Positions 34,726-45,267 of a stretch of DNA of 64,000 bases are shown here, one piece after another. The stretch lies in NCBI RefSeq assembly GCF_003491325.1, contig NZ_CP022881.1:930001-994000 (forward strand), in the 5' to 3' direction. A program made the translations under genes and the position numbers. The first letter of the stretch is position 1; every line of letters starts with the position of its first letter. The notes beneath the pieces are model-generated. The model saw nothing but the letters and a program-made list of their open reading frames with translations. It did no database searches and was not told the DNA's origin. Source of the stretch: Staphylococcus sp. M0911 (GTDB lineage: Bacteria; Bacillota; Bacilli; Staphylococcales; Staphylococcaceae).

Positions 34726-35017
34726 GATGTCTGAACAAGAATTAAGACATGAAATTCAAACATATAAAGAAAAAATGAGAAAAGCAGAAATGAACGGTAT
34801 TTTAAATGAATATGACGTTTACCAAAGTAAAGTCATTGTAGCAGAAAGCTACCTTGTTGATCGTAACCAAATAGAATTAGGTCGTATTTATCAATTAAAT
34901 GATGGTAGTGATCAATATTTTAAAGTTGAAAGACTGAAAGGTATATTTGCTTGGGGATTCCGAATTAAAAGTAGTGAACCCGAAGAAGGATTACCAATTG
35001 CATTATTAAAATTGTAG
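34703..35017 (+). CDS. YfhH-like protein (DUF1811)
   Basis: A 104-residue protein with an N-terminal helical half ([23 protein letters not shown]) and a C-terminal beta half ([28 protein letters not shown]), matching YfhH/DUF1811 next to recX in Bacilli. Start choice is uncertain: ATG 34703 overlaps recX and would rely on coupling; ATG 34727, just after the recX stop, is the alternative. Neither has a strong ribosome site. Function unknown. Confidence 0.78.
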   Translation: MEQKKLSEMSEQELRHEIQTYKEKMRKAEMNGILNEYDVYQSKVIVAESYLVDRNQIELGRIYQLNDGSDQYFKVERLKGIFAWGFRIKSSEPEEGLPIALLKL

Positions 35018-35031
35018 AAGGATGAAATAAA

Positions 35032-36540
35032 ATGGGAAGTTCAATCGTTTTAAAGTTACTGAAAGTCACTCATTATTATAGAAACAAAAAAACTAAAAAA
35101 TGGTACTTACCTTTTGGTTACGGCGCAGATGACATTGATTTAAATAATATTTCACTACATATATACCAAGGAGAATCTTTAGGTATTATTGGAGAACCAG
35201 GTTCATCAAAAAGGTTAATAGGAAGGTTGTTATCCGGATCTATCGAACCTGACAAGGGGAAATTAGTTCAACTTGATCATATATATTATGGAGATATTGA
35301 AGATAGACGTATGATTCATCAAACTGTTAAGGATTATGTCACTCATATCGTTGAATTATTTCCTTATCAAATAGCAAATCATAAAGCTGATCAAGTGATA
35401 CAATATGCCCATGTAGATGAGCAACAAGTGATTTCTAAATTGTCAAAACAAGAGTTTGCGCAATTGTTATTAAGTATAGCGAGATCTTGCCAATCTAACA
35501 TCATCATTTTAAATCATGTGCTTCAATATTTAGATGAAACATTTATGAATAGAGCTACAGAACTATCTAATGAATACATAGATAATAATCAAACAATGGT
35601 CTTTATCGATGACGATATTGATAAAATCGAACAAGTAAGTAACTATATTACATGGGTTTCTCATGGTCAAATTCGTATGGAGGGCTCTGTAAACCAAGTT
35701 ATTCCTACCTTTATAGAACATGAAAAAGATCGAAAAAGTATTGAATCTAAAGAAGCACTTGCGTCATTTGACCTGGATTGGAAAAAAAGTAGAACAAGAA
35801 TGCCAGAGATGACTTATAATTTTAAACGAATAGAACGATATAATCATGCTAAACCACCAGTATTCTTGGTAAGATTTTGGACATTGATGGTTAGCTTTAT
35901 TTTAGGTTTAGCACTGATGGGTATATTTATATTCAATAATTTAGGCATAGTTAACGTACCTGAAAATAACCAAGCCACACTTCAAACACAAGCTAAAGAT
36001 ACATATGAGGATAAATTGGCATACGGTATAGCCTTAAAGGGCAGTAGTAAACTTTCAGGTTCAAGTAATTTAACTTTGCCCAAATATAGTGTTGTGACTA
36101 TTGATGGTGAAAACAGTAAAAATTATCGTATTGATGTAAGTGGTAATCGTTATACTATAGCAAAGAATCAATTAGAATACTTTAATCCAGCAGGTTTATA
36201 TGAAAAACATAGTTTTAAAACACTATCTCCATATATTAAATCCAACTATAGTAAATATGTGGATTACTTCAATAGCCATTTACATAAAGAACATAGTTCT
36301 GTGAAAAAGTCACTAGTACCTGAAGATGATAATCGTTTTGTTGCTGATATAACATCTCAGCCGATTAAAATGATATTTAACGATGAGAATCAATTAAATG
36401 GTTTTGTGATGCCGATTGTGAATAAAAGCGAGCTGAAAGATAAGTTTAATATCAAGAAGGATATTTGGATTTGTAAATCAGGAGATGGTTACTTTATTGC
36501 TGATTTAAAAGATAATAAATGGATATATATTGAATTGTAG
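35032..36540 (+). CDS. TagH-like ABC protein with degenerate ATPase motifs and an extracytoplasmic domain
   Basis: A 502-residue protein shaped like Bacillus TagH: ABC domain (about 1-230), linker, one membrane helix (about 278-302) and a 200-residue outer domain with SH3-like strands (YSVVTIDGENSKNYRI). The ATPase motifs are broken. Walker A reads GEPGSSKR (54-61) instead of GxxGxGK(S/T); the signature is LSKQE instead of LSGGQ; Walker B ends LNH (160-162) where LDE is expected; the switch histidine position is in FIDDD. It may therefore not hydrolyse ATP. It follows recX-yfhH by 14 bases and is followed after 8 bases by a TagG-like membrane gene. Teichoic acid transport is not proven. Confidence 0.75.
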   Translation: MGSSIVLKLLKVTHYYRNKKTKKWYLPFGYGADDIDLNNISLHIYQGESLGIIGEPGSSKRLIGRLLSGSIEPDKGKLVQLDHIYYGDIEDRRMIHQTVKDYVTHIVELFPYQIANHKADQVIQYAHVDEQQVISKLSKQEFAQLLLSIARSCQSNIIILNHVLQYLDETFMNRATELSNEYIDNNQTMVFIDDDIDKIEQVSNYITWVSHGQIRMEGSVNQVIPTFIEHEKDRKSIESKEALASFDLDWKKSRTRMPEMTYNFKRIERYNHAKPPVFLVRFWTLMVSFILGLALMGIFIFNNLGIVNVPENNQATLQTQAKDTYEDKLAYGIALKGSSKLSGSSNLTLPKYSVVTIDGENSKNYRIDVSGNRYTIAKNQLEYFNPAGLYEKHSFKTLSPYIKSNYSKYVDYFNSHLHKEHSSVKKSLVPEDDNRFVADITSQPIKMIFNDENQLNGFVMPIVNKSELKDKFNIKKDIWICKSGDGYFIADLKDNKWIYIEL

Positions 36541-36548
36541 GTGTAAAC

Positions 36549-37358
36549 ATGATTGATAATATAATATTATATTTTAAAAACTTACCACATCTTTTAACAT
36601 ACACGTTAAAAAGAATTAAAAGTTTATGGAAGTGGTTCACCTTAAGTTTTATAGTTGGCTTAGTGTTTATTTTAATCGCAGAACTATTTTTTAAATTTAC
36701 AAATGCTACAGAAGTTATCCATGGTATTTGGTTATATAGACTAATAACACTATTTGCATTTATCTTTATCATGCTAACTTTGTATGGATGTTATAGATTA
36801 TATGCTAAAGATTATTTAATTACGAAATCTTTTCATATTACACCAGTAACACCTACTGTAATTACCACGATTGTTGGAAGTGTAGTGATATTTATACTAA
36901 TGACTATCATTGCATTATTAAAACCCATAAACTATGAAAGTTCATTATTAGCGACGTTATTCTTTTTATTTGTTTCTATAGTGTTGATAAGTTTATTGTC
37001 AGTAACATTCGGTCTTTTGAAAATACTAAATTACAAAATTGATAAATATTTCTATATCTTTTGTGTAGTAGAATTTTTGATATTGCCTATAATTTATATG
37101 CCAAAGACACACTTGACGCTTATCGAACACCTATTAATGTTAAACCCTTTATATTATATAGTTAATGGATTGGCGCAATCAGTGTTATTTGGAAACGTGA
37201 GTGTAGCTAATCTTCCATATCATCTATACATGTTATGTTTTATTGCAATCATTTCTATTATCAATTTTGCATTGTCACGTTATGTAGCACATGCGAAATA
37301 TAGAAATCAAAATATAAAACTACAAAAAGTAATTCAATCTAATGATGAAAAAAAATAG
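36549..37358 (+). CDS. ABC-2 / TagG-like membrane protein
   Basis: A 269-residue protein with six hydrophobic segments and the late motif LNPLYYIVNGLAQSVLFG, which resembles the conserved end of TagG and other ABC-2 exporters of polysaccharide. It starts eight bases after the TagH-like gene and ends before a bidirectional terminator, so the two are almost surely co-expressed. The N-terminal amphipathic region precedes helix 1 at about residue 29. Function unknown; it could be a transporter or a regulatory paralogue of the wall teichoic acid exporter. Confidence 0.72.
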   Translation: MIDNIILYFKNLPHLLTYTLKRIKSLWKWFTLSFIVGLVFILIAELFFKFTNATEVIHGIWLYRLITLFAFIFIMLTLYGCYRLYAKDYLITKSFHITPVTPTVITTIVGSVVIFILMTIIALLKPINYESSLLATLFFLFVSIVLISLLSVTFGLLKILNYKIDKYFYIFCVVEFLILPIIYMPKTHLTLIEHLLMLNPLYYIVNGLAQSVLFGNVSVANLPYHLYMLCFIAIISIINFALSRYVAHAKYRNQNIKLQKVIQSNDEKK

Positions 37359-37415
37359 CTTGAATGAAATAAATAATAATGAAAAAGTAGAGAATGAGCA
37401 AAAGAAATAATAAGA

Positions 37416-37470
37416 AAAATAGCCAAGGACTTGGAGAATGAAGTTATCCAAGTGCCTCGGCTATTTTATT
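37416..37470. terminator. Bidirectional terminator, TagG-like gene / YfhP-like gene
   Basis: AAAATAGCC plus ACTTGGA (37416-37435) pair with TCCAAGT plus GGCTATTTT (37447-37467), with a small internal mismatch. Confidence 0.85.
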
Positions 37471-38443
37471 TGGCGAATAATTTACGCTGAAGTTTATCTT
37501 CGCTAAATACCCATCCAATATATGAGTGGTCGATTTCATCTTGTTGAGTTAAATGAGCAATTGCAACAAATGCATAATGATCATTATTTAAATATCTCAA
37601 GTCCATTAATCTAATTTCAGTAGTACCATCTTCTAATGGTGTTGTTTGCCAACGATAAATCGATGAAAAATTTAAAAATGTCCTAATATCTTTATTGTTT
37701 TTAACTTTCCATAATAATGAATCAATTGATAAATGTTGACGTTTGACCTTATCACTAAAAACAATGTTTCTACCAAATGATCTACCTACATAATCATGTT
37801 CATCAGTTTGAATTGCTATACGCCATTCCATAAATTTTAAAGTAGGAATCACGAAAACTTTAACAGGATTATGTTCTTGTTTAATTTGCTTCAATGCTTG
37901 TTTTCTCAAGAATGATTGCATTTTAAAGCGGACAATATAGTATATTACGAGAACCCCGATAATCGGGAAAAAGGCTAAGTAAGGATGTACACCAAATGCC
38001 CACAATGCCACGCCAATACATAGAATAATAAATATTATTGGGTCGAACGTATTAATTACACCAAGTTGAATCCACTTATTTGTAATAGGTCTTAAAGCTT
38101 GTGTACCATAGGAATTAAAGATATCAACAAATACATGCAAGAACACAGCTAATTGCGCCCACATCCATACATGTAAAGGGTTCGTATGGTTGAATATGAC
38201 AAAAATTAAAAACGTGATTAAAATAGGCCATAAGATTGTAAAAGGAATAGAGTGTGTAATACCTCTATGATGTGAAATATACGTTGAATTATCTTTTAGT
38301 TTTAAAACTGTATCTCCGTCAGGTATAAGTGATCCTGCAATTAGTGTTGTAGCGGTTGCTGCAAATGTATCTGACATAGCAGGATCTTGTGTTGCAAGTG
38401 CTGTAAGGCCAACACCAATCACGATATGCGTGGCTGTATCCAT
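37466..38443 (-). CDS. YfhP-like membrane-bound metal-dependent hydrolase (YdjM/DUF457)
   Basis: A 325-residue membrane protein of the YdjM/DUF457 family. The N terminus has MDTATHIVIG, then LIPDGDT and SHHRGITHSIP, His/Asp patterns assigned to a metal site; about four membrane helices follow, then a soluble C-terminal domain (IAIQTDEHDYVGRSF). It resembles Bacillus YfhP, encoded in a similar neighbourhood beside mutY (yfhQ). Enzymatic activity is a family prediction only. It is divergent from mutY. Confidence 0.82.
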   Translation of the reverse strand: MDTATHIVIGVGLTALATQDPAMSDTFAATATTLIAGSLIPDGDTVLKLKDNSTYISHHRGITHSIPFTILWPILITFLIFVIFNHTNPLHVWMWAQLAVFLHVFVDIFNSYGTQALRPITNKWIQLGVINTFDPIIFIILCIGVALWAFGVHPYLAFFPIIGVLVIYYIVRFKMQSFLRKQALKQIKQEHNPVKVFVIPTLKFMEWRIAIQTDEHDYVGRSFGRNIVFSDKVKRQHLSIDSLLWKVKNNKDIRTFLNFSSIYRWQTTPLEDGTTEIRLMDLRYLNNDHYAFVAIAHLTQQDEIDHSYIGWVFSEDKLQRKLFAK

Positions 38444-38595
38444 ATATGTTCACTCATTTCGTCTTAATTTATAATATATTATAATCTAAAAGTTGGAATA
38501 AAAAAATCAACTCACATTAATTTATATAACATGTATGTAAAATAGCCTTTGTGCTTAATTTAAAACATCAAAACACGTTGAAGAAAGGGAAATAT

Positions 38596-39639
38596 ATGTA
38601 TTTAGAAGACAATTTTAAAAAAAATATAATGCAATGGTTTAATCAAAATCAACGTTCTATGCCTTGGCGTGAAACGACGAATCCATATTATATATGGTTA
38701 AGCGAAGTTATGTTGCAACAAACACAAGTTAAAACAGTTATTGATTATTATGACAGATTTATACAACGATTCCCTACTATTGCGGATTTAAGTGAGGCGC
38801 ATGAAGATGAAGTACTTAAATATTGGGAAGGGCTAGGATATTATAGTCGTGCACGAAATTTTCATCATGCAATCAAAGAAGTTCAACATGAGTATCAAGG
38901 TATTGTGCCGTCAGATCCTGAGAATTTTAAAGCCTTAAAAGGTGTTGGGCCATATACACAAGCGGCAGTTATGAGTATTGCATTTGATCATCCGCTACCT
39001 ACTGTTGACGGTAATGTATTTAGAGTTTGGTCTAGACTTAATAATGACAGTAGAGATATAAAACTACAATCCACACGTAAAGCTTATGAACAAGAATTAT
39101 TACCATACGTGCGTGAAGAAGCTGGTACATTTAACCAATCTATGATGGAACTTGGTGCATTAATTTGTACACCTAAAAATCCACTCTGCATGTTTTGCCC
39201 AGTACAAGAAAACTGCGAGGCATACGATAAAGGTACTGTATTAGATTTACCTGTTAAAACTAAGAATGTTAAAAAGAAAACGATTGATCAAAGTGTTTTT
39301 CTCATTCGTAATAAACGTGGTGAATATCTATTAGAAAAACGACAAGAAAGATTATTAAGTGGAATGTGGGAATTCCCGATGTTTGAAACATCTCATGCAA
39401 TTGACCAAATATCAAAGCAATTAAACCACCAGATTGAACCTTTATCTGAACCGATTTTTAAATTAAAGCATCAATTCACGCATTTAACATGGCATATTAA
39501 GGTGTATAGCGTACCAGAGGAACTTGAGATTGAAGCGTCGTCTTTACCTGAGAATATGATATGGTTTGATTTAGAACAACGAGATCAATTTACTTTTCCA
39601 GTACCTATGGCTAAAATTTATCAATTTATTGAAGTATAA
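38596..39639 (+). CDS. mutY: A/G-specific adenine glycosylase
   Basis: Removes adenine opposite 8-oxoguanine. The 347-residue protein has the catalytic glutamate in WLSEVMLQQTQV, the helix-hairpin-helix LKGVGPYTQAAVMS followed by the catalytic aspartate in TVDGNVFRV, a C-x6-C-x2-C-x5-C iron-sulfur loop (CTPKNPLCMFCPVQENC) and a C-terminal NUDIX-like domain that reads 8-oxoguanine. The frame extends to 38551, but AAAGGGA at 38584-38590 supports ATG 38596. Confidence 0.95.
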   Translation: MYLEDNFKKNIMQWFNQNQRSMPWRETTNPYYIWLSEVMLQQTQVKTVIDYYDRFIQRFPTIADLSEAHEDEVLKYWEGLGYYSRARNFHHAIKEVQHEYQGIVPSDPENFKALKGVGPYTQAAVMSIAFDHPLPTVDGNVFRVWSRLNNDSRDIKLQSTRKAYEQELLPYVREEAGTFNQSMMELGALICTPKNPLCMFCPVQENCEAYDKGTVLDLPVKTKNVKKKTIDQSVFLIRNKRGEYLLEKRQERLLSGMWEFPMFETSHAIDQISKQLNHQIEPLSEPIFKLKHQFTHLTWHIKVYSVPEELEIEASSLPENMIWFDLEQRDQFTFPVPMAKIYQFIEV

Positions 39640-39716
39640 CAGTAAGGAAATAAATGTATTAAAAGTATCAATTTAATTGCATCAAAGTTCAGAAGTACTT
39701 TATAAATATGATATAA

Positions 39717-40295
<579 letters not shown>

Positions 40296-40315
40296 GCAAA
40301 TAAGATGTAAAACAT

Positions 40316-40389
40316 ATAGAGATGGTTTATATTATTTAATATTGCATTGGATTATTTAAAACGATTATTAGATATGAACCAATCTCTAT
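40316..40389. repeat. Inverted repeat after ntdp
   Basis: ATAGAGATGGTTTAT (40316-40330) is complementary, with a one-base bulge, to ATGAACCAATCTCTAT (40374-40389). The 43-base loop is AT-rich; no U-run follows directly. Confidence 0.5.
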
Positions 40390-40420
40390 CAATATAGCTA
40401 AACTTGATAATCATATCATT

Positions 40421-40540
40421 CAGAGGTTGAGATATGTAAGTAAATTACCGAAGAATAACACCTATTAACTATTTCTCTAATTTAAAGAGATAGTTGAAGT
40501 GAATCGTTATTCATGATGTATTTACCGTATCCAACCTCTG
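40421..40540. repeat. 120-nt imperfect palindrome upstream of the Sav1866-type exporter
   Basis: CAGAGGTTG (40421-40429) pairs with CAACCTCTG (40532-40540); GAATAAC (40453-40459) with GTTATTC (about 40506-40512); and AACTATTTCTCT with AGAGATAGTT at the tip. Together they form one long stem with bulges, ending about 50 bases before the ABC gene. It may be a structured leader, a small RNA, a long terminator or a miniature element. Confidence 0.6.
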
Positions 40541-40591
40541 TTCCATTTTAAATAAATCAATATCAAATAAAATGTGGGGGGATTACAACAA

Positions 40592-42328
40592 ATGATTAGA
40601 CGATATTTAGAATTCGTAAAACCGTACAAATATCGAATCATTGCTACAATTATTGTTGGTATTATTAAATTCGGTATACCGATGTTAATTCCATTACTTA
40701 TAAAATATGCGATTGATGGTGTTATTAATAATCACTCCCTAAGCGCTAGTGAAAAGTATTCACATTTAGCAATTGCCATAGGTATAGCTTTATTTATCTT
40801 TTTAATAGTAAGACCACCAATTGAATTTATAAGACAATATTTAGCACAATGGACAAGTAACAAAATTTTATATGATATTCGTAAACAGTTATACAATCAT
40901 TTACAAGCATTAAGTGCTCGCTTTTATGCCAACAATCAAGTTGGTCAAGTGATTTCACGAGTAATTAATGACGTTGAACAAACTAAAGATTTTATCTTAA
41001 CAGGTCTTATGAACATTTGGTTAGATTGTATTACAATTATAATTGCATTAACGATCATGTTCTTCCTTGATGTAAAATTAACATTTGCAGCGATATTTAT
41101 ATTCCCATTTTATATTTTAACTGTATATTTCTTCTTTGGAAGATTAAGAAAGTTAACTAGGGTTAGATCTCAAGCATTAGCGGAAGTTCAAGGATTTTTA
41201 CATGAACGCGTTCAAGGTATGTCAGTTATTAAAAGCTTTGCTATTGAAGATAATGAAGCTCAAAATTTTGATAATCGAAATCAAAACTTTTTACAAAAAG
41301 CTTTCAAACATACAAGATGGAACGCATATTCATTTGCAGCGATAAACACCGTAACGGATATTGGACCAATTATTGTTATAGGTGTAGGTGCATATTTAGC
41401 TATAAGTGGCTCAATTACAGTCGGTACCTTAGCAGCATTTGTTGGATATCTTGAACAATTGTTTGGACCTTTAAGACGTTTAGTTTCATCATTTACTACA
41501 CTTACACAAAGTTTTGCTTCAATGGATCGTGTTTTTCAATTAATTGATGAAGATTATGACATTAAAAATGGTGTAGGTGCACAACCTATTGAGATTAAAC
41601 AAGGACAAATTGAATTAAAACATGTAAGTTTCAAATATAATGAAAATGAACAAGAAGTTTTGAAAGATATTAATCTGACAATAAATAAAGGAGACACAGT
41701 TGCTTTTGTAGGAATGAGTGGTGGAGGAAAATCTACCTTAATCAATTTAATACCAAGATTTTATGACGTAACTGATGGTGAAATATTGATTGACCAACAT
41801 AATATTAAAGACTTCTTAACAGGTAGCCTGAGAAATCAAATTGGCTTAGTTCAACAAGATAATATCCTATTTTCTGATACTGTGAAAGAAAATATTTTAT
41901 TAGGTCGACCTGATGCAACAGACGAAGAAGTCGTTGAAGCGGCTAAGATGGCTAATGCTCATGATTTTATTATGAATTTGCAAGATGGATATGACACTGA
42001 AGTAGGGGAACGTGGTGTCAAATTATCAGGTGGTCAAAAACAAAGACTATCAATAGCACGTATTTTCTTAAACAATCCACCAATACTAATCTTAGATGAA
42101 GCAACAAGTGCATTAGATTTAGAAAGTGAAGCAATCATACAAGAAGCACTTGATGTGTTAAGTAAGGACCGTACTACTTTAATCGTGGCACATCGATTAT
42201 CAACGATCACACATGCAGATAAGATAGTAGTGATGCAAAATGGACAAATTGTCGAAACGGGTACACATCAAGAATTAATCGATAAAAAAGGTGCATATGA
42301 ACACTTATACAGTATTCAAAATTTATAA
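40592..42328 (+). CDS. Sav1866-type homodimeric ABC multidrug exporter
   Basis: A 578-residue half transporter with six N-terminal membrane helices and a C-terminal ATPase domain, working as a homodimer. Length and sequence closely match S. aureus Sav1866, the structural model of ABC exporters. All motifs are intact: Walker [10 protein letters not shown], signature LSGGQKQR, Walker [11 protein letters not shown] and the switch histidine in VAHRLST. The frame begins at 40574, but GGGGGGAT at 40575-40582 supports ATG 40592. Substrates of the native protein are not firmly known. A long palindrome lies in its leader. Confidence 0.94.
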   Translation: MIRRYLEFVKPYKYRIIATIIVGIIKFGIPMLIPLLIKYAIDGVINNHSLSASEKYSHLAIAIGIALFIFLIVRPPIEFIRQYLAQWTSNKILYDIRKQLYNHLQALSARFYANNQVGQVISRVINDVEQTKDFILTGLMNIWLDCITIIIALTIMFFLDVKLTFAAIFIFPFYILTVYFFFGRLRKLTRVRSQALAEVQGFLHERVQGMSVIKSFAIEDNEAQNFDNRNQNFLQKAFKHTRWNAYSFAAINTVTDIGPIIVIGVGAYLAISGSITVGTLAAFVGYLEQLFGPLRRLVSSFTTLTQSFASMDRVFQLIDEDYDIKNGVGAQPIEIKQGQIELKHVSFKYNENEQEVLKDINLTINKGDTVAFVGMSGGGKSTLINLIPRFYDVTDGEILIDQHNIKDFLTGSLRNQIGLVQQDNILFSDTVKENILLGRPDATDEEVVEAAKMANAHDFIMNLQDGYDTEVGERGVKLSGGQKQRLSIARIFLNNPPILILDEATSALDLESEAIIQEALDVLSKDRTTLIVAHRLSTITHADKIVVMQNGQIVETGTHQELIDKKGAYEHLYSIQNL

Positions 42329-42335
42329 ATAAGAC

Positions 42336-42380
42336 AAAGAAGAGCTTAAGACATTTAGTGCCTTAAGCTCTTCTTTAATT
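42336..42380 (+). terminator. Terminator after ABC exporter
   Basis: AAAGAAGAGCTTAAG (42336-42350) is a perfect complement of CTTAAGCTCTTCTTT (42362-42376). Confidence 0.9.
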
Positions 42381-42416
42381 TGGAGTTGGATATTTATTGC
42401 TAACAAATATTCGGTA

Positions 42417-43511
42417 TTATAAATCAAAATCTTCATCAGCGATATCAATATCAGAATCTGAACGATGATAGGTGAAGAAACTAATTCGTAAACGATCTAA
42501 ATGTTCCAAATGATATCGATATTCTTCAATAGCTGCGATGATTTGCATAATATTAGCATAAGAATAATGTGTTTGATATGGATTATGGATCAATTCATTT
42601 TGAAAGGCATCCATTAAATCTTTCTTTTGAGGATTATCAACTTCATATTGAAATTGAGCCACATTATATTTTGCTTTTTTAGATAAACTTTTTAAAATTT
42701 GTTCATGAAAAGCAATAAGTGAATCCAATTCTAATTTAATCTGTAATAGTAATTGATTATTTAGTTGATGTAAATCATTTTGATAACGTGACATTCTATT
42801 TAATACTTCATATGCTAATCTAGTCGTTCTTACTACTTCTTTGAATAAAATTTTCTTTCGATATTGTGCGTGGATATGCTTTTTAAATAGTGGTCTTTCT
42901 TCGTGATAAAAATTATAAATCTGCTCTAATTTATTAATCCTAGTATTTAACTGATTGCCATCTTGTTTAATATTATGAAATTCGGATGTATCATTTAGTA
43001 CGAGTTTAAACCATACAAATATATCAGATGAAATGTTAGCAGAATTATAATAGATTTTCGTTTCAAATTTAGGAGGCAAGAATAACAAGTTCACAATTGA
43101 AGAACTTAGTACACCAATCATGACTAGAACAAATCTAAAGAAAGCGGCAACATAGAAAGACCCTGTATGTTGTCCCATAATGATTAATGCAGTTACACTT
43201 GCTAAAGTAGCAACATGGGCTAAGTTAAATCTGAATAAAATTGCAATTAATAATATAACTGTGACACCCATGATAATGAAATTATCACTAAAGATCGTCA
43301 CCATAGTGACAGCCAATAACGCACCAATGATGTTACCTATAGCTTGGTCTGAAACTGTTTTTATCGACTTATAGACACTGGGTTGCATAGCAACAACAGC
43401 ACTGACGCCGGCTAATGATTTAAGACCAACATCATCAGGTAGTAAAGAAGCGATAGACATAGCTAATATAATTGCTATACCAGTTTTTAAAATCCGAGCT
43501 CCAAGTCTCAA
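42417..43511 (-). CDS. Second FUSC/aromatic acid exporter-like membrane protein
   Basis: A 364-residue protein with the same layout as the one at 21107-22096: N-terminal membrane half (LGARILKTGIAIILAMSIASLL split before and after) with IGNIIGALLA matching ATVIGALFA of its paralogue, then a long helical cytoplasmic half and an acidic end (DSDIDIADEDFDL). It appears to start with TTG at 43511 behind AAAGGAGC (about 43519-43526); no ATG fits better. Substrate unknown. Confidence 0.75.
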   Translation of the reverse strand: MRLGARILKTGIAIILAMSIASLLPDDVGLKSLAGVSAVVAMQPSVYKSIKTVSDQAIGNIIGALLAVTMVTIFSDNFIIMGVTVILLIAILFRFNLAHVATLASVTALIIMGQHTGSFYVAAFFRFVLVMIGVLSSSIVNLLFLPPKFETKIYYNSANISSDIFVWFKLVLNDTSEFHNIKQDGNQLNTRINKLEQIYNFYHEERPLFKKHIHAQYRKKILFKEVVRTTRLAYEVLNRMSRYQNDLHQLNNQLLLQIKLELDSLIAFHEQILKSLSKKAKYNVAQFQYEVDNPQKKDLMDAFQNELIHNPYQTHYSYANIMQIIAAIEEYRYHLEHLDRLRISFFTYHRSDSDIDIADEDFDL

Positions 43512-43526
43512 AAAATAGCGCTCCTT

Positions 43527-43790
43527 TTATGATTTATTGAATATAATATTAAATTCGTATTCACTATTGTTATACACTGACTGACAATAAATTTCAAGTG
43601 AATATAACCATTATAGATGACTTTAAAATTACATTAACTATGGTCTTAAATTTAATAATGAGAATAGTTTAATTATAAGAAAGAAGGTAGCCAGTACTTA
43701 ACATGAAATAAATGTACAATTTTATAAGTAGAAAAGGTAATTTATTTTCAATAAGATATAGTCTATTAAACCAGAATTAAATCATTTTAA
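43527..43790. other. AT-rich intergenic region between FUSC-like gene and hemL
   Basis: No supported gene, RNA or repeat. It should contain the minus-strand promoter of the FUSC-like gene, but no clear pair of hexamers stood out. Confidence 0.4.
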
Positions 43791-43794
43791 ATAA

Positions 43795-43826
43795 ATAAAA
43801 TCCAAGACAAAGATTATGTCTTGGAT
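43795..43826 (-). terminator. Terminator after hemL-type gene
   Basis: ATCCAAGACA (43800-43809) pairs with TGTCTTGGAT (43817-43826). The A-rich flank at 43789-43799 reads as a T-run on the minus strand. Confidence 0.8.
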
Positions 43827-43898
43827 AAATTAACGGCATCCCCAAAGCAGGATTATAGGTAAAGACTCTTTTATCATAGCCGCTTGAATAACCAAAAA

Positions 43899-45188
43899 TT
43901 ATTTCATTTGACTAAACGCATAATCAGCTGCTTTAAGTGTTTGATCAATGTCTTCTTCAGTATGTTCTGTAGTTAAGAACCAAGCTTCGAATTTAGAAGG
44001 AGCTAAATTAATACCTTGATTTAACATTAATTTAAAGAATTTAGCAAATGCCTCACCATCAGAATTTTCTACTTGTTCGTAATGAGTAATCTTTTCATTA
44101 GTAAAGTACAATGTGAGAGAGCCATAAATACGATTAATTGTGGCAGTGATTTGATGTTTATCAATTAGTTGTAAAAGACCATCTTCTAATCGTTTACCTA
44201 GCTTATCTAATTTTTCATAGACACCGTCTTGTTCTAGAACTTCAAGTAATGCAATACCAGCTTTCATAGATAATGGGTTACCGGCCATAGTTCCTGCTTG
44301 ATAGGCTGGTCCAAGTGGCGCTACATGTTCCATTATATCTTGACGGCCACCATAACCACCGATTGGTAAGCCGCCCCCAACAATTTTACCAAAAGCAGTT
44401 AAATCAGGTATAACACCAAGTAAATCTTGGGCAGCACCATAGTGAAATCTAAACGCTGTAATCACTTCATCATAAATGACTAAACTGTTATTTTCATGTG
44501 TAATACGATTAACTTCTTCTAAAAATCCTGGTTCGGGCATTACCATACCAAAGTTACCTACAATTGGCTCTACTAAAACGGCAGCAACGTCGTCACCCCA
44601 ATGTTTAATTGCTTCTTTATATGATTCAATATCGTTAAATGGCACAGTAATTACTTCCTTAGCAACACTTTCTGGGACACCTGCAGAATCAGGAGAACCA
44701 AGTTGAGAAGGGCCACTACCAGCAGCAACTAGTACTAAATCAGAATGACCATGATATGAACCAGCAAATTTAATGATTTTATTTCGTTTAGTATAAGCGC
44801 GTGCAACTCTTATAGTAGTCATGACAGCTTCAGTACCAGAGTTTACGAATCTAATTTTTTCTAGAGAAGGAATAGCTTCTCGTAATTTCTTACTAAATTC
44901 AATTTCTAATTCAGTAGGCGTTCCATATAGTACACCTTTGGCTGCTTGTTCTTGAATAGCTTTCGTAATATGAGGATGTGCGTGACCCGTAATGATAGGG
45001 CCATATGCTTGTAAATAATCTATAAATTTATTGCCATCTACATCATATAAATAAGCGCCTTTACCTTCCTTCATTACTACAGGTGCGCCACCACCAACTG
45101 CTTTATAAGAACGTGATGGAGAATTTACACCACCTAAAATATATTCATTTGATAATTCCTGAAGTCGTTCACTTTCAGTAAAGTTCAT
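43899..45188 (-). CDS. hemL: Glutamate-1-semialdehyde 2,1-aminomutase (second, GsaB type)
   Basis: PLP enzyme making 5-aminolevulinate for heme synthesis. The 429-residue protein has the PLP lysine K268 in [14 protein letters not shown], the aspartate in [11 protein letters not shown] and the gating VNSGTEAV motif. Staphylococci carry two such genes: one in the hemAXCDBL cluster and a second, often called gsaB or hemL2, next to bcp. The neighbourhood here (bcp divergent, perR close by, no hemAXCDB) indicates the second one. GAGG lies upstream of the start. Confidence 0.92.
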   Translation of the reverse strand: MNFTESERLQELSNEYILGGVNSPSRSYKAVGGGAPVVMKEGKGAYLYDVDGNKFIDYLQAYGPIITGHAHPHITKAIQEQAAKGVLYGTPTELEIEFSKKLREAIPSLEKIRFVNSGTEAVMTTIRVARAYTKRNKIIKFAGSYHGHSDLVLVAAGSGPSQLGSPDSAGVPESVAKEVITVPFNDIESYKEAIKHWGDDVAAVLVEPIVGNFGMVMPEPGFLEEVNRITHENNSLVIYDEVITAFRFHYGAAQDLLGVIPDLTAFGKIVGGGLPIGGYGGRQDIMEHVAPLGPAYQAGTMAGNPLSMKAGIALLEVLEQDGVYEKLDKLGKRLEDGLLQLIDKHQITATINRIYGSLTLYFTNEKITHYEQVENSDGEAFAKFFKLMLNQGINLAPSKFEAWFLTTEHTEEDIDQTLKAADYAFSQMK

Positions 45189-45267
45189 ACTATCAACCTC
45201 TTTTAATTTAATATTGTCGCTTATTATCGTATCATAAAATTAACTTAATGAAGAAACAGGTGATTAA

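Noticed and set aside
40316..40591. T-box or other riboswitch before the ABC exporter
   Set aside because: No AGGGTGGNACCGCG-like T-box sequence or other riboswitch core that I know; left as an unknown structured element.
43899..45188. Primary hemL of the heme operon
   Set aside because: No hemAXCDB genes next to it; the context with bcp and perR matches the second aminomutase.
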